Source: DASXKD01 sp963734725
GTDB lineage: Bacteria; Actinomycetota; Actinomycetes; Streptosporangiales; Streptosporangiaceae
Direction: 5' to 3'
Length of the DNA stretch: 64,000 bases
NCBI GenBank assembly: GCA_963734725.1
Contig: CAVTIX010000008.1
Span: forward strand, 310,001 to 374,000
The translations under genes and the position numbers were made by a program. How positions within the stretch are numbered: position 1 is the stretch's first letter; every line of letters begins with the position of its first letter. Under the pieces are notes generated by a model that did not search any database, had not been told where the DNA came from, and was given only the letters and a program-made list of their open reading frames with translations. Positions 51,779 through 60,439 of the stretch are shown one piece after another.

Positions 51779-53698
51779 TCACTCCACGGTCACGCTCTTG
51801 GCCAGGTTCCTGGGCTTGTCGACGTCGTTCCCGAGCGTGACCGCCGCGTGGTACGCGAGCAGTTGCAGCGGCACCGACAGCAGGATCGGGTCCAGCTCGG
51901 GCTCGTTCTTGGGCACCTCCACCACGTCGTCGGCGAGCCTCGGATCCAGAGTGCCATGCCCGACAGCGAGTATCCGGCCGCGCCGCGCCTTGATCTCGCC
52001 CAGCGTGGAGATGTTCTTGTCCCGTAGCTCATCCTCGGGCACTATCGCGACGGTGGGCAGGTCGGGGCCCACCAGCGCCAGCGGCCCGTGCTTGAGCTCG
52101 CTGGCCGGGTAGGCCTCCGCGTGCAGGTAGGAGACCTCCTTGAGCTTCTGGGCCCCCTCCCTGGCGATCGGCCAGCCGCGGACTCGCCCGACGAAGAACA
52201 TGCCGTGGTAGCCGGCGAGATCCTTGGCCAGCTCCGCGATCCGCTCTTCCTGGCCGAGGATCTCGGTGATCTGCCCGGGCAGCGCGTGCAGCCCGGCGAT
52301 GACCCGGGCCCCGTCCGCCGGGGACAGGTCGTGGATCCGGCCAAGGTGCAAGGCCAGCAGCGAGAACGCCACGCAGGTGGCGGTGAAGGTCTTGGTGGAG
52401 GTGACCGAGATCTCCGGGCCGGCGTGCAGGTACACGCCGCCCTCGCACTCCCGGGCGATGGCGCTGCCGACCGCGTTGACCACGCCGATCACGCGGCCGC
52501 CCTTGCGCTGCAGCTCGCGGACCGCGGCCAAGGTGTCGTGGGTCTCGCCGGACTGGCTGACCGCGATGTAGAGCGTGTCCGCCTCGACGACCGGGTTGCG
52601 ATACCGGAACTCAGACGCGGCCTCGGCGTCCGCCGGGATCCGGGCGAGTTCCTCGATGAGCTGGGCGCCAACCTGTCCGGCGTAGTACGCCGAGCCGCAG
52701 CCGAGTATCTTCACCCGGCGGATGGCGCGCGCCTGGCGAGCGTCGATATTCAGCCCGCCGAGGTGGGCGGTGTGGAACCGCTCCTCCAGTCGGCCCCGCA
52801 GTGCGCGCTCCACGGTCCGGGGCTGCTCGTGGATCTCCTTGCGCATGAAGTGGGTGTAGCCGTCGGCGCTGTAGGCGCGGAGGTCGGCCTCGATGAGCGA
52901 GGGCTCGTGGGTGGTCGTTCGCGCGTCCAGCGTCGAGGTGTGGAAACCGTCCGCGCGGACGGTGGCCACCTCGCCGTCGTCCAGGTGGACCACTTGCCGG
53001 GTGTAGCGGACCAGCGCGGCGACGTCCGAGGCGACGAACATCTCCTTATCACCGATGCCCAGCACCACCGGGCTGCCGTTGCGCGCGGCGATGATCCGGT
53101 CGGGGCAGCGGGCGTCGAGCACCGCGATCCCGTACGTGCCCACCACGGCGGTGAGCGCCTGCCGGACCGCCTCTTCCAGGCCGCCGCCGGCCCCGCGCAG
53201 GCCGCCGTCGGCCGCCCGCAGGTCATCGCCGGCCCTCCGCAGGTCATCGCCGGCCCTCCGCAGGTCATCGCTGGATGATCCGGGCAGGTAACCGCCGGCG
53301 CGGGCGATCAGGTGCGCCAGGACTTCGCTGTCGGTCTCCGAGATGAATTCGGCGCCCTCGGCGATCAGCTTGGCGCGCAACTCGTCCGCGTTCTCGATGA
53401 TCCCGTTGTGCACGACCGCCACCGGCCCGACGACGTGCGGGTGAGCGTTGGTGTCGTTCGGCTCCCCGTGCGTCGCCCACCTGGTGTGGCCGATGCCGGG
53501 GCCGCCCTTGAACCGGGCCGGCAGGCTCGACCCAAGGCCCGCGACGCGGGTCTTGGCCTTGTGCACGCGCAGCCCGCCGGACCGGTTCGCCACGGCGAGC
53601 CCGGCGGAGTCATACCCGCGGTATTCCAGCTGGGCCAGCCCCTCCAGCAGGATGGGCACACAATCCCGGCTCCCCACATGCGCAACGATCCCGCACAC
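51779..53698 (-). CDS. glmS: glutamine--fructose-6-phosphate aminotransferase with repeat insertion
   Basis: This 639-residue enzyme makes glucosamine-6-phosphate. After the initiator, CGIVAHVG supplies the N-terminal nucleophile Cys. GHTRWATHG and HNGIIEN follow in the glutaminase domain, and two SIS isomerase domains carry GCGSAYYAG, SQSGETHDT and SVTSTKTF. An extra 40-residue segment of DDLRRAG heptad-like repeats lies between the Glu/Ser region ETDSEVLAHLI and the normal LTAVVGTYG strand. GTG 53698 with GGGAG upstream is used. The usual M23 peptidase and whiG genes of this region are not seen. Confidence 0.94.
   Translation of the reverse strand: MCGIVAHVGSRDCVPILLEGLAQLEYRGYDSAGLAVANRSGGLRVHKAKTRVAGLGSSLPARFKGGPGIGHTRWATHGEPNDTNAHPHVVGPVAVVHNGIIENADELRAKLIAEGAEFISETDSEVLAHLIARAGGYLPGSSSDDLRRAGDDLRRAGDDLRAADGGLRGAGGGLEEAVRQALTAVVGTYGIAVLDARCPDRIIAARNGSPVVLGIGDKEMFVASDVAALVRYTRQVVHLDDGEVATVRADGFHTSTLDARTTTHEPSLIEADLRAYSADGYTHFMRKEIHEQPRTVERALRGRLEERFHTAHLGGLNIDARQARAIRRVKILGCGSAYYAGQVGAQLIEELARIPADAEAASEFRYRNPVVEADTLYIAVSQSGETHDTLAAVRELQRKGGRVIGVVNAVGSAIARECEGGVYLHAGPEISVTSTKTFTATCVAFSLLALHLGRIHDLSPADGARVIAGLHALPGQITEILGQEERIAELAKDLAGYHGMFFVGRVRGWPIAREGAQKLKEVSYLHAEAYPASELKHGPLALVGPDLPTVAIVPEDELRDKNISTLGEIKARRGRILAVGHGTLDPRLADDVVEVPKNEPELDPILLSVPLQLLAYHAAVTLGNDVDKPRNLAKSVTVE
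53218..53280. repeat. 21-bp in-frame repeat inside glmS
   Basis: Three 21-base units (gcaggtcatcgccggccctcc), the last partial and diverged, encode DDLRRAG repeats on the minus strand. Flanking codons look like older copies. Confidence 0.9.
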
Positions 53699-53709
53699 TT
53701 GCCGCTCCC

Positions 53710-53836
53710 TCTCTCGGGGCCGACGACGCCTCTCGGCCGAAATGACGCATCTCTGGGCCGGCGACGCGCCTCTGGGCCGACAACGCATCTCTCGGCCGCA
53801 ACGCATCTCTCGGCCGACAACGCACCGCTCAGCCGT
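53710..53836. repeat. 19-bp tandem array between glmS and the next gene
   Basis: Seven imperfect units near ctctcggccgacaacgcat fill the whole spacer. The rightmost unit holds the stop codon of the upstream small gene (TGA at 53829-53831). The leftmost touches the glmS ribosome binding site. Confidence 0.85.
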
Positions 53837-54107
53837 AGACGACACGGCGAAGCTGCCGCAGCGTCAACTGCGGCGGAGCAACCCGCCTGGCCGGTAGTTC
53901 GGCCGCGATCAGCGCGAAAGCCTGCTCGTTCGTGAGCCCTCCGGTCTTCAGCTCACGATGGCGCCGGCGCACGAACTCCTCCACGGGCTCCCCGAAGTAG
54001 CCAAGCACCTCAGCTACGACCCGCGCCGCCTCGCTCTGGCTGAGCGGGCTGGTGCGAACCAGATGGATTACGAGTTCCTCATGCGCCTGTACTGCGCTCG
54101 CCACCAC
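53829..54107 (-). CDS. small conserved actinobacterial protein of unknown function
   Basis: This protein of about 92 residues from GTG 54107 or GTG 54104 reads SEAARVVAEVLGYFGEPVEEFVRRRHRELK and ends LTLRQLRRVVYG. I recognise this as a recurrent actinobacterial family but cannot state a role. The longer open frame up to 54212 would run over a strong palindrome and is doubtful. It lies between dprA upstream and glmS downstream, on the same strand. Confidence 0.65.
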   Translation of the reverse strand: MVASAVQAHEELVIHLVRTSPLSQSEAARVVAEVLGYFGEPVEEFVRRRHRELKTGGLTNEQAFALIAAELPARRVAPPQLTLRQLRRVVYG

Positions 54108-54144
54108 AGCAGGATGGCGGATCCGGTCACCGTAATGCAAGATT

Positions 54145-54162
54145 CTGCCCGATATCGGGCAG
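54145..54162. promoter_or_regulatory. 18-bp perfect palindrome upstream of the small gene
   Basis: ctgcccgatatcgggcag is a perfect palindrome. With one bulged base the pairing extends to gattc/gaatc on each side (54141-54167). It lies 38 bases before the small gene's start and 60 bases after the dprA stop, suggesting an operator or attenuator. Confidence 0.6.
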
Positions 54163-54224
54163 GAATCTGGCACTTGTGCGTCCCGGCTGGGCATCTGCCC
54201 CGTCGGGGCCATCGGCGCCGACGG

Positions 54225-55376
54225 TCACCGCCTAAGTCGCCAGCCGCGGTCACATCGCTCCACGAATCCGGCCGCTGCCAACCCGCCGAGGCAGCGCATC
54301 ACCGTATCGAAATCCACGCCCGCGGCGATCGCGATCCGGGCCGGCCCCTTTCCGGCCCGGGCGGGGACGGCTTCGAGCACCCGGGTGCTGTCCGGGTCGA
54401 GCAAGTCACGCGCGAGTACCGGGGCCCTCGGCTGGCCGCGATCTCGCCCGGCAGGGCCGTCCGCGGCGAACTCCAGCATCTCCATCACGTCCCCGGCGTT
54501 GGTCACGCATACCGCGCCCCAGTCCCTGATCATCTCGTGACAGCCGGCTGACTGCGCCGATGTCACAGGTCCGGGCACCGCCATCAGCGGCCTGCCCAGG
54601 TCATGCGCGTGCCGGGCGGTGTTCAGCGCGCCGCTGCGCAGCGCCGCCTCCACGACCACGGTGCCCCGGCTCAGCGCGGCGATCACCCGGTTGCGGACCA
54701 GGAAGCTGGGCTTGGTCGGCATCCGGCCCGGCGGCCACTCGCTGACGAGCGCGCCCTGCTCGCGGATGGACCGGAACAGCTCACAGTGGCCCAGCGGATA
54801 GTCACGGTCGACACCGCACGCGAGCACCGCGACCGTGGTCCCGTGCACGGCGAGCGCGGCCCGGTGCGCACAGCCGTCAATCCCGAAGGCGCCTCCGGAG
54901 ACAATGGTCCAGCCTGCCTCGGCGAGGGTGATGGCCAGTTCGCCGGATACGTGGGCGCCGTACCCGGTCGCGGCCCGGGTTCCCACCACCGAAACCGAGC
55001 GCAGGCAGGCGAAACGCAGATCCGCGTGGCCGCGTACCCACAGGCCCCATGGGCGGGCGTCGCCCAGCACGTCGAGCTGGCCGGGCCATTCCGCGTCGCC
55101 GGGGATGACCAGCCGGATGCCGTCTCGCCGCCACCGGTCCAGCGCGGGTTCCGGCGGCACATCGCCCAGCCGGGCCGCCCACCGGGCCAGCGCCCGCTCC
55201 AGCCGGGGAATGCCCGCCACATCGCTGAGACGCGGCGCACGGCCCTCGATCAGGGCGGTCACGACCTGGGCCGGATCGCAGACGCGCAGCAGCGCGCCCA
55301 TGGCCTGGTCACCAGGTTCTGCGACCCACGTGAGGGCGGCGCGGGCGACTCGCTCGACTTCGGCCGGGGCGCTCAT
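54225..55376 (-). CDS. dprA: DNA-processing protein DprA
   Basis: This 383-residue protein binds single-stranded DNA and loads RecA during uptake. The Rossmann-like domain carries VSVVGTRAATGYG, SGGAFGIDGCAH and FLVRNRVIAALSRGTVVVEA (two adjoining segments), and a C-terminal winged-helix (DFDTVMRCLGGLAAAGFV) follows. ATG 55376 overlaps the yifB stop (ATGA). It belongs to the conserved yraN-yifB-dprA group. Confidence 0.94.
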   Translation of the reverse strand: MSAPAEVERVARAALTWVAEPGDQAMGALLRVCDPAQVVTALIEGRAPRLSDVAGIPRLERALARWAARLGDVPPEPALDRWRRDGIRLVIPGDAEWPGQLDVLGDARPWGLWVRGHADLRFACLRSVSVVGTRAATGYGAHVSGELAITLAEAGWTIVSGGAFGIDGCAHRAALAVHGTTVAVLACGVDRDYPLGHCELFRSIREQGALVSEWPPGRMPTKPSFLVRNRVIAALSRGTVVVEAALRSGALNTARHAHDLGRPLMAVPGPVTSAQSAGCHEMIRDWGAVCVTNAGDVMEMLEFAADGPAGRDRGQPRAPVLARDLLDPDSTRVLEAVPARAGKGPARIAIAAGVDFDTVMRCLGGLAAAGFVERCDRGWRLRR

Positions 55377-56968
55377 GCTCCCGCTCCGAGCCACAGTCCC
55401 AGGGCGTAACTGGTCTCACTGACCGTCGGCCGCGCGATGCCCGCGATGTCGGCCAGCGTCCAGGCCACCCGGATAACGCGGTTGACGCCACGTGCGCTGA
55501 TCTGTCCCAGGTCCATGGCCCGTTCCAGCGGGGCGAGCGATCCGGGCGCGGGCGGGAACGACCGGCGGAGCTCACTGCCGGGAATCTCGGCGTTGAGCCG
55601 CCAGGGGGTGCCGTGGAGCCTGGCGGCCGCGCGCTCCCGCGCCGCGACGACGCGGGCCGCCACCGCCGGGCTGGATTCGGCGAAATGGCGGTCGCTCAGC
55701 AGTTCGGCGCGGGTCACGGGCAGCAACTCCACCTTGACGTCCACCCGGTCCAGCAGCGGGCCGGACAGCCGGGCGAGGTAGCGCCGCTTGGCAGCCGGCG
55801 TGCAACTGCACGCCGCGCCGGTCGCCGCGCCCTTGGCGCACGGGCACGGGTTCGCGGCCAGCACCAGCGTGAACCTGGCCGGAAACCGCGCGGTGAGCCC
55901 GCAGCGGGCCACCATGACCTCGCCCGACTCCAGTGGCTGCCGCAGTGCGTCCAGCACGTCACGGGCGAACTCCGGTGCCTCATCGAGGAACAGGCAGCCG
56001 CGGTGGGCCAGGGACGCGGCGCCCGGGCGGAGGACGCCGGTGCCGCCGCCGACGATCGCCGCCTTGGTCGCCGTGTGATGCGGGGCGCAAAACGGCGGCT
56101 CGGTCATCAGCGGGCACCCGGCCGGCAGCGTCCCGGCCACCGAATGGATGGAGGTGACCTCGAGCGCCGCGGCGCGGTCCAGCAGCGGCATGACGGTGGG
56201 GAGCCGTTCCGCGAGCATGGTCTTGCCCGCGCCGGGCGGGCCAAGCAGGGACAGGTGATGGCCGCCCGCGGCGCAAATCTCCGCGGCCCGGCGCGCGGCG
56301 GGCTGCCCGAGCACCTCGGACAGATCGGGACGCGGTTGCGCCGGCCGGGGCGGCCCGGTGAAGGGCCGCGCCGTGGCGCTGTACGGCGCCGCCGGGACCC
56401 CGCCGCCGGTCCCTGAAGGTCCGGTGACGACCTGCCCCCGCGGCCCCGCGTCCGGTCCTCCGCGCAGCCACGCCAGCAGGGCGGTCAGGTCCGGCGCCCC
56501 GGCCACCTGCAGCCCGGGCACCAGCGCCGCCTCCGCCGCGTTCGCCTGAGCCACCACCACCCTGGCGAAACCGGCGCCCGCGGCGGCTGCCATGGCCGGC
56601 AGCACACCCCGGACCGGGCGTAACCGGCCATCCAGCCCGAGTTCTCCCAGGAAGGCGACGCCGTCAATAGCTGTCGCCGGGATGGTGCCCGCAGCCGCGA
56701 GTATGGACAAGGCGATACCGAGGTCGAAGCCGCTGCCCCGCTTGGGCAGGCTCGCCGGGGACAGGCCCACCGTGATCCGGCGCTGCGGCCATTGCTCGCG
56801 GCTGTTGATGATCGCGGCGCGAATCCGGTCGCGGGCTTCGCGCAGTGCCGTGTCCGGCAGGCCGACCAGGAACAGGCAGGGCAGCCCGTTCTCGATGTCG
56901 CTCTCGATTTCAACCGGGTACCCCTCCACGCCAACCAGGGCGATCGAGTGCGTCCGGGCAACCGGCAC
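55373..56968 (-). CDS. yifB: YifB/ComM family Mg-chelatase-like AAA ATPase
   Basis: This 531-residue protein has an N-terminal Lon-protease-like fold (IESDIENGLPCLFLVGLPD), then an AAA domain with Walker A (GPPGAGKTM), Walker B/sensor (FLDEAPEF) and the C-terminal Mg-chelatase lid with a CPCAKG Cys motif. Homologues (ComM) aid branch migration in transformation. GTG 56968 follows the yraN TAG directly. Confidence 0.93.
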   Translation of the reverse strand: MPVARTHSIALVGVEGYPVEIESDIENGLPCLFLVGLPDTALREARDRIRAAIINSREQWPQRRITVGLSPASLPKRGSGFDLGIALSILAAAGTIPATAIDGVAFLGELGLDGRLRPVRGVLPAMAAAAGAGFARVVVAQANAAEAALVPGLQVAGAPDLTALLAWLRGGPDAGPRGQVVTGPSGTGGGVPAAPYSATARPFTGPPRPAQPRPDLSEVLGQPAARRAAEICAAGGHHLSLLGPPGAGKTMLAERLPTVMPLLDRAAALEVTSIHSVAGTLPAGCPLMTEPPFCAPHHTATKAAIVGGGTGVLRPGAASLAHRGCLFLDEAPEFARDVLDALRQPLESGEVMVARCGLTARFPARFTLVLAANPCPCAKGAATGAACSCTPAAKRRYLARLSGPLLDRVDVKVELLPVTRAELLSDRHFAESSPAVAARVVAARERAAARLHGTPWRLNAEIPGSELRRSFPPAPGSLAPLERAMDLGQISARGVNRVIRVAWTLADIAGIARPTVSETSYALGLWLGAGA

Positions 56969-57325
56969 CTAGCCCACCCCCCGGACGTGCTCGATCTCGT
57001 AGCGGCCCGCCTTGTCCCGGATCAGGCCGATCACATCGATGCGCACCTCGTCGAACAGCACGCCGTGGGCCACCAGCCACCGCGTGGCGAGCCGCCGCAG
57101 CCTGGCCTGCTTGTGCCGGGTTATCGCTTCGAGCGGGGTGCCGAACCTGGTGCTCGAACGGGTCTTCACCTCGCAGACCACCATCACCTGCCGCTCGGCG
57201 GCCACGATGTCGATCTCGCCTTCCGCGCACCGCCAGTTTCGGTCGAGCACGCGGAGCCCGGCGCGCTCCAAGTATTCCGCCGCCACCTGTTCGCCCTCAC
57301 GGCCTAAGTCGTCCTTGGCACTCAC
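56969..57325 (-). CDS. YraN family endonuclease-like protein
   Basis: This 118-residue protein has the UPF0102 fold with GREGEQVAAEYL, AEGEIDIVAAE, VMVVCEVKTRSS and LRRLATRWL. It is related to restriction-type nucleases, with likely Asp/Glu/Lys catalytic residues in EIDIV and EVKTR. The function in cells is unsettled. GTG 57325 has GGAGG upstream. It is co-transcribed with yifB and dprA. Confidence 0.92.
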   Translation of the reverse strand: MSAKDDLGREGEQVAAEYLERAGLRVLDRNWRCAEGEIDIVAAERQVMVVCEVKTRSSTRFGTPLEAITRHKQARLRRLATRWLVAHGVLFDEVRIDVIGLIRDKAGRYEIEHVRGVG

Positions 57326-57496
57326 TTGTCACCACCTCCACACCCGACAGTGCCCGCGGCTGGCGGGTGCGCGCCGGACGACCCCGCGGGCTGTGGATGA
57401 CTTGGCGAGATGGCGCCAACTGTGGATAGGGCGGGCGGAATTGTCCCCGCCAGGTGCTTGGATGCGCCGGGCCGGCTGCGCGGCGCCCGGGAGAGG

Positions 57497-57811
57497 CTAC
57501 TTGGGGTCGGGAACCTCGAAGTCGCTCTGGGCGAGTTCCTCGATGTTGACGTCCTTGAACGTCACGACCTTGACGTTCTTGACGAACCGGGCGGGCCGGT
57601 ACATGTCCCACACCCAGGCGTCCTGCATGGTGACCTCGAAGAACACCTCGCCGTTCTCGGCCGTGCGGACGTTCAGCTCGACTTGGTTGGTGAGGTAGAA
57701 CCGGCGCTCGGTCTCGACCACGTGAGTGAACAGGCCAACGACGTCCCGATACTCCCGATAGAGCTGGAGCTCCATCTCGGTCTCGTATTTCTCGAGATCT
57801 TCCGCGCTCAT
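57497..57811 (-). CDS. DUF2469 family protein
   Basis: This 104-residue protein matches DUF2469 throughout: MSAEDLEKYETEMELQLYRE at the start, VETERRFYLTNQVEL and DAWVWDMYRPARFV. The function is unknown. It always sits between rnhB and yraN in actinomycetes, as here. Confidence 0.93.
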   Translation of the reverse strand: MSAEDLEKYETEMELQLYREYRDVVGLFTHVVETERRFYLTNQVELNVRTAENGEVFFEVTMQDAWVWDMYRPARFVKNVKVVTFKDVNIEELAQSDFEVPDPK

Positions 57812-57870
57812 GCTCTCCCCTCCGATCAGGCAGCGACGGGAGCTACAGCCCAGATGAGATTAACCATAGG

Positions 57871-58605
57871 TCAATTCTCCTGGGCCGCATCACTCCAGGC
57901 CGCCGGCTGGCCTGGATCGTCGCATACCACCTGCGGGACTGGATCACCGCAGGCCACGCCGCTTACGTTCACGAAGGAGTAGCGGTGCTCGGGACAGGGC
58001 CCGAGCGCGTTGAGCGCCTTCATGTGAGCGGGCGTGGAATATCCCTTATGCCGGGCGAAGCCGTACTCCGGGTACCGCAGGTGCAGCTCACGCATGAGGC
58101 GATCCCTGGTCACCTTGGCTATCACCGAAGCGGCGGCCACGCACGCGGCCACCTCGTCGCCCTTCCACATCGCCAGCGCCGGAACCCCAAGGCCGCGCAC
58201 CGCGAACCCGTCGGTGAGCACGTAGGCGGGCTGGCAGGCCAGCCCGGCCAGCGCCCGGCGCATGCCGGCGATGTTGCACACGTGCAAGCCCATCTGATCG
58301 ATCTCGGTCGAGGGGATCACCACCGCGTGCCAGGCCAGGGCGGTGGCCACCACCTCGTCGTAGGCCTTCTCCCGTGCCTTCGCGGTGAGGGCCTTGGAGT
58401 CGGCGATGCCGTGCAGCCTGGCCAGCTTCCTCGGCTCGAAGGCGACGGCCGCTACCACCAGGGGCCCCGCGCAAGCGCCCCGCCCTGCCTCGTCGATCCC
58501 GGCGACCGGGGACAGCCCGGCCCGTGCCAGCACCCGTTCATAGCCGGTGAGGCCGGCCCCGTTTCGGGGCGTATAGCCGGGATGGCGCGCGGGCAGCACC
58601 ACCAT
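57871..58605 (-). CDS. rnhB: ribonuclease HII
   Basis: This 244-residue enzyme cleaves RNA of RNA-DNA hybrids and single ribonucleotides. GIDEAGRGACAGPLVVAAV, DSKALTAKAREK and the second-metal Asp region (ASVIAKVTRDRLM) are standard. ATG 58605 lies 4 bases after the lepB stop. The ORF could begin earlier, but the extension is Arg/Ala/Pro-rich. Confidence 0.94.
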   Translation of the reverse strand: MVVLPARHPGYTPRNGAGLTGYERVLARAGLSPVAGIDEAGRGACAGPLVVAAVAFEPRKLARLHGIADSKALTAKAREKAYDEVVATALAWHAVVIPSTEIDQMGLHVCNIAGMRRALAGLACQPAYVLTDGFAVRGLGVPALAMWKGDEVAACVAAASVIAKVTRDRLMRELHLRYPEYGFARHKGYSTPAHMKALNALGPCPEHRYSFVNVSGVACGDPVPQVVCDDPGQPAAWSDAAQEN

Positions 58606-58609
58606 GGCG

Positions 58610-59842
58610 TCAGCCAAGCCTGCGCCCGGGCCTGCCCGGCCCGTCGCCGGATTCGCCGTCCGGGCCATCGCGGGCGCCCGCACTGCTCGGCCGGCGCCAC
58701 CGCCTGCGTAGCCGACGGCGAATGCGCCGTTGCACCAGGGTCAGCGGCAGGGCCGCGGCGACTCCGGCCGCCGCGGGCGCGCCCGGCAGCGCCAGCGCAG
58801 CCAGGAGGGACGCGCCGGGCGCCCGGAGGGCCTCCAGGCCCGCGGCCGCCGCGGCCGAGGCGGTCAGCTGCGGCTGCTGGAACGTAGCCGGGATGGGCAG
58901 GATCCGCCACCGGCTGATAGGCGCGACGATCACAAACGCCCGGCCCACCACGTGGTCCTCCGGGACGGTTCCGTTACCGGGGTCACTCATGTGACCCCGC
59001 GAGTCCCAGGACACGCTGCGGTGATCGCCCATCACCCACAACCGGCCCGGGGGAACGGTGATGCTGAACCTCTGCGTCGACGGCGCGTCGCCCGGGTAGA
59101 GATAGGACTTCTCGCTGAGCGGCACGCCGTTGACGGTGACCTGGCCCTTCCGGTTGCAGCAGGCCACGTGGTCACCGGGTATCCCGATGACGCGCTTGAT
59201 GTAGTCATGAACTCCGGGCGCGGTGCCGAACAGCCCGGAGACCGAGTCCCACAGCCGGCTGATCAACGGCGCGGGCCGGGCGGGCACCGGATCCCAGGAG
59301 CCGTCGCCGTTGAAAACCACGACGTCGCCGCGATGGATCGAGCGGAAATCGTAGACCAGCTTGTTGACCAGGACCTTGTCGCCGATTTCCAGCGTGTTCT
59401 CCATCGAGGACGACGGAATGAAGAACGCCTGGACGACAAAGCTCTTGATGAGCAGGGCCAGCACCAAGGCGAAGACCAGCAGGATGGGCAACTCCACCCA
59501 CCACGACATATTCGGCCGCCGCTTGCGGTGCCGGCGGCCCTGCTGTGGCTCGGTGATCGCGTTGCCGCGTGGCGGGGCCTCTTCGGCTACCGGGCCCCCG
59601 TTGCTGTCGGCGCCCCCTGCCACGGTCCGGGATCCATCACCAGCCGTCCCGCTTCCGAACGCCCCGTCAGCGCTGCCGGGCCACAGCCCCCGGGACTGGC
59701 CGTCGAGGCCCGCCGCCTCAGTGCCCGCGGCGGCGCCATCGCCTGGGACGCCGCCAAGATGCTGACCATCGACCTGGCCCGGGCGCGTATTTCCGTCGCC
59801 CGTGGACAACTCCTGGCCCCGTGTGTCCCGGTCGTCATTCAT
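58610..59842 (-). CDS. lepB: signal peptidase I with long N-terminal extension
   Basis: This 410-residue protein cleaves signal peptides. A Gly/Asp-rich cytoplasmic extension of about 110 residues precedes the membrane helix at about 116-140. Catalytic Ser146 is in FIPSSSMENT and the general-base Lys is in YIKRVIGIPGD. PGRLWVMGDHR and GHMSDPGNG are normal. A second hydrophobic stretch and a strongly basic end (RRIRRRLRRRW) follow residue 340, typical of actinobacterial LepB. Confidence 0.93.
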   Translation of the reverse strand: MNDDRDTRGQELSTGDGNTRPGQVDGQHLGGVPGDGAAAGTEAAGLDGQSRGLWPGSADGAFGSGTAGDGSRTVAGGADSNGGPVAEEAPPRGNAITEPQQGRRHRKRRPNMSWWVELPILLVFALVLALLIKSFVVQAFFIPSSSMENTLEIGDKVLVNKLVYDFRSIHRGDVVVFNGDGSWDPVPARPAPLISRLWDSVSGLFGTAPGVHDYIKRVIGIPGDHVACCNRKGQVTVNGVPLSEKSYLYPGDAPSTQRFSITVPPGRLWVMGDHRSVSWDSRGHMSDPGNGTVPEDHVVGRAFVIVAPISRWRILPIPATFQQPQLTASAAAAAGLEALRAPGASLLAALALPGAPAAAGVAAALPLTLVQRRIRRRLRRRWRRPSSAGARDGPDGESGDGPGRPGRRLG

Positions 59843-59950
59843 CGAATTGAGCCTATCGCCGGGTTCGGTCGGCGGCGATGCCGCTGCCACGCGGGCAGCC
59901 GCCGACTGGCGCCCGCCGCGTTCCCCCTGTCAAGCGGTTCCACGCGCCTG

Positions 59951-60310
59951 CTACTGCGCGGGCGTCTCGCGACGCTCCCTGATCCGGGCAGCCTTGCCGC
60001 GCAGCGACCGGAGGTAGTAGAGCTTGGCCCGGCGGACCCGGCCCCGGCTCACGACCTCGATCTTGTCGATGGACGGGCTGTGCACCGGAAAAGTCCGCTC
60101 CACACCCACGCCATAGCTGATCTTGCGTACGGTGAAGGTTTCCCGGGCCCCGCCGCCTTGGCGCCGGATCACCACGCCCTGGAAGACCTGAATCCTGGTC
60201 CGGCTTCCCTCAACGACCCGGACGTGCACCTTCAGCGTGTCTCCAGGCCGGAACCCCGGGATGTCGGAGCGAATCTGCGCCTGCTCCAAGTCGGCGATGG
60301 CGGTGTGCAT
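59951..60310 (-). CDS. rplS: 50S ribosomal protein L19
   Basis: This 119-residue protein is complete: DIPGFRPGDTLKVHVRVVEG, GVVIRRQGGGARETFTVRKI and KIEVVSRGRVRRAKLYYLR. It stands between trmD upstream and lepB downstream, on the same strand, as usual. Confidence 0.96.
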   Translation of the reverse strand: MHTAIADLEQAQIRSDIPGFRPGDTLKVHVRVVEGSRTRIQVFQGVVIRRQGGGARETFTVRKISYGVGVERTFPVHSPSIDKIEVVSRGRVRRAKLYYLRSLRGKAARIRERRETPAQ

Positions 60311-60439
60311 GGCTGGCGTTTCCTCAATAGTCCTCGCGCACGCGCCTGACGGCACGAGGCGATGCGTAGTTACGGTCTGTCGTGGTCGCTTGGCGCGAAA
60401 AGCATCCCCGCCCGGTGAGAGTTCGGCGAGGCGGCCGTT

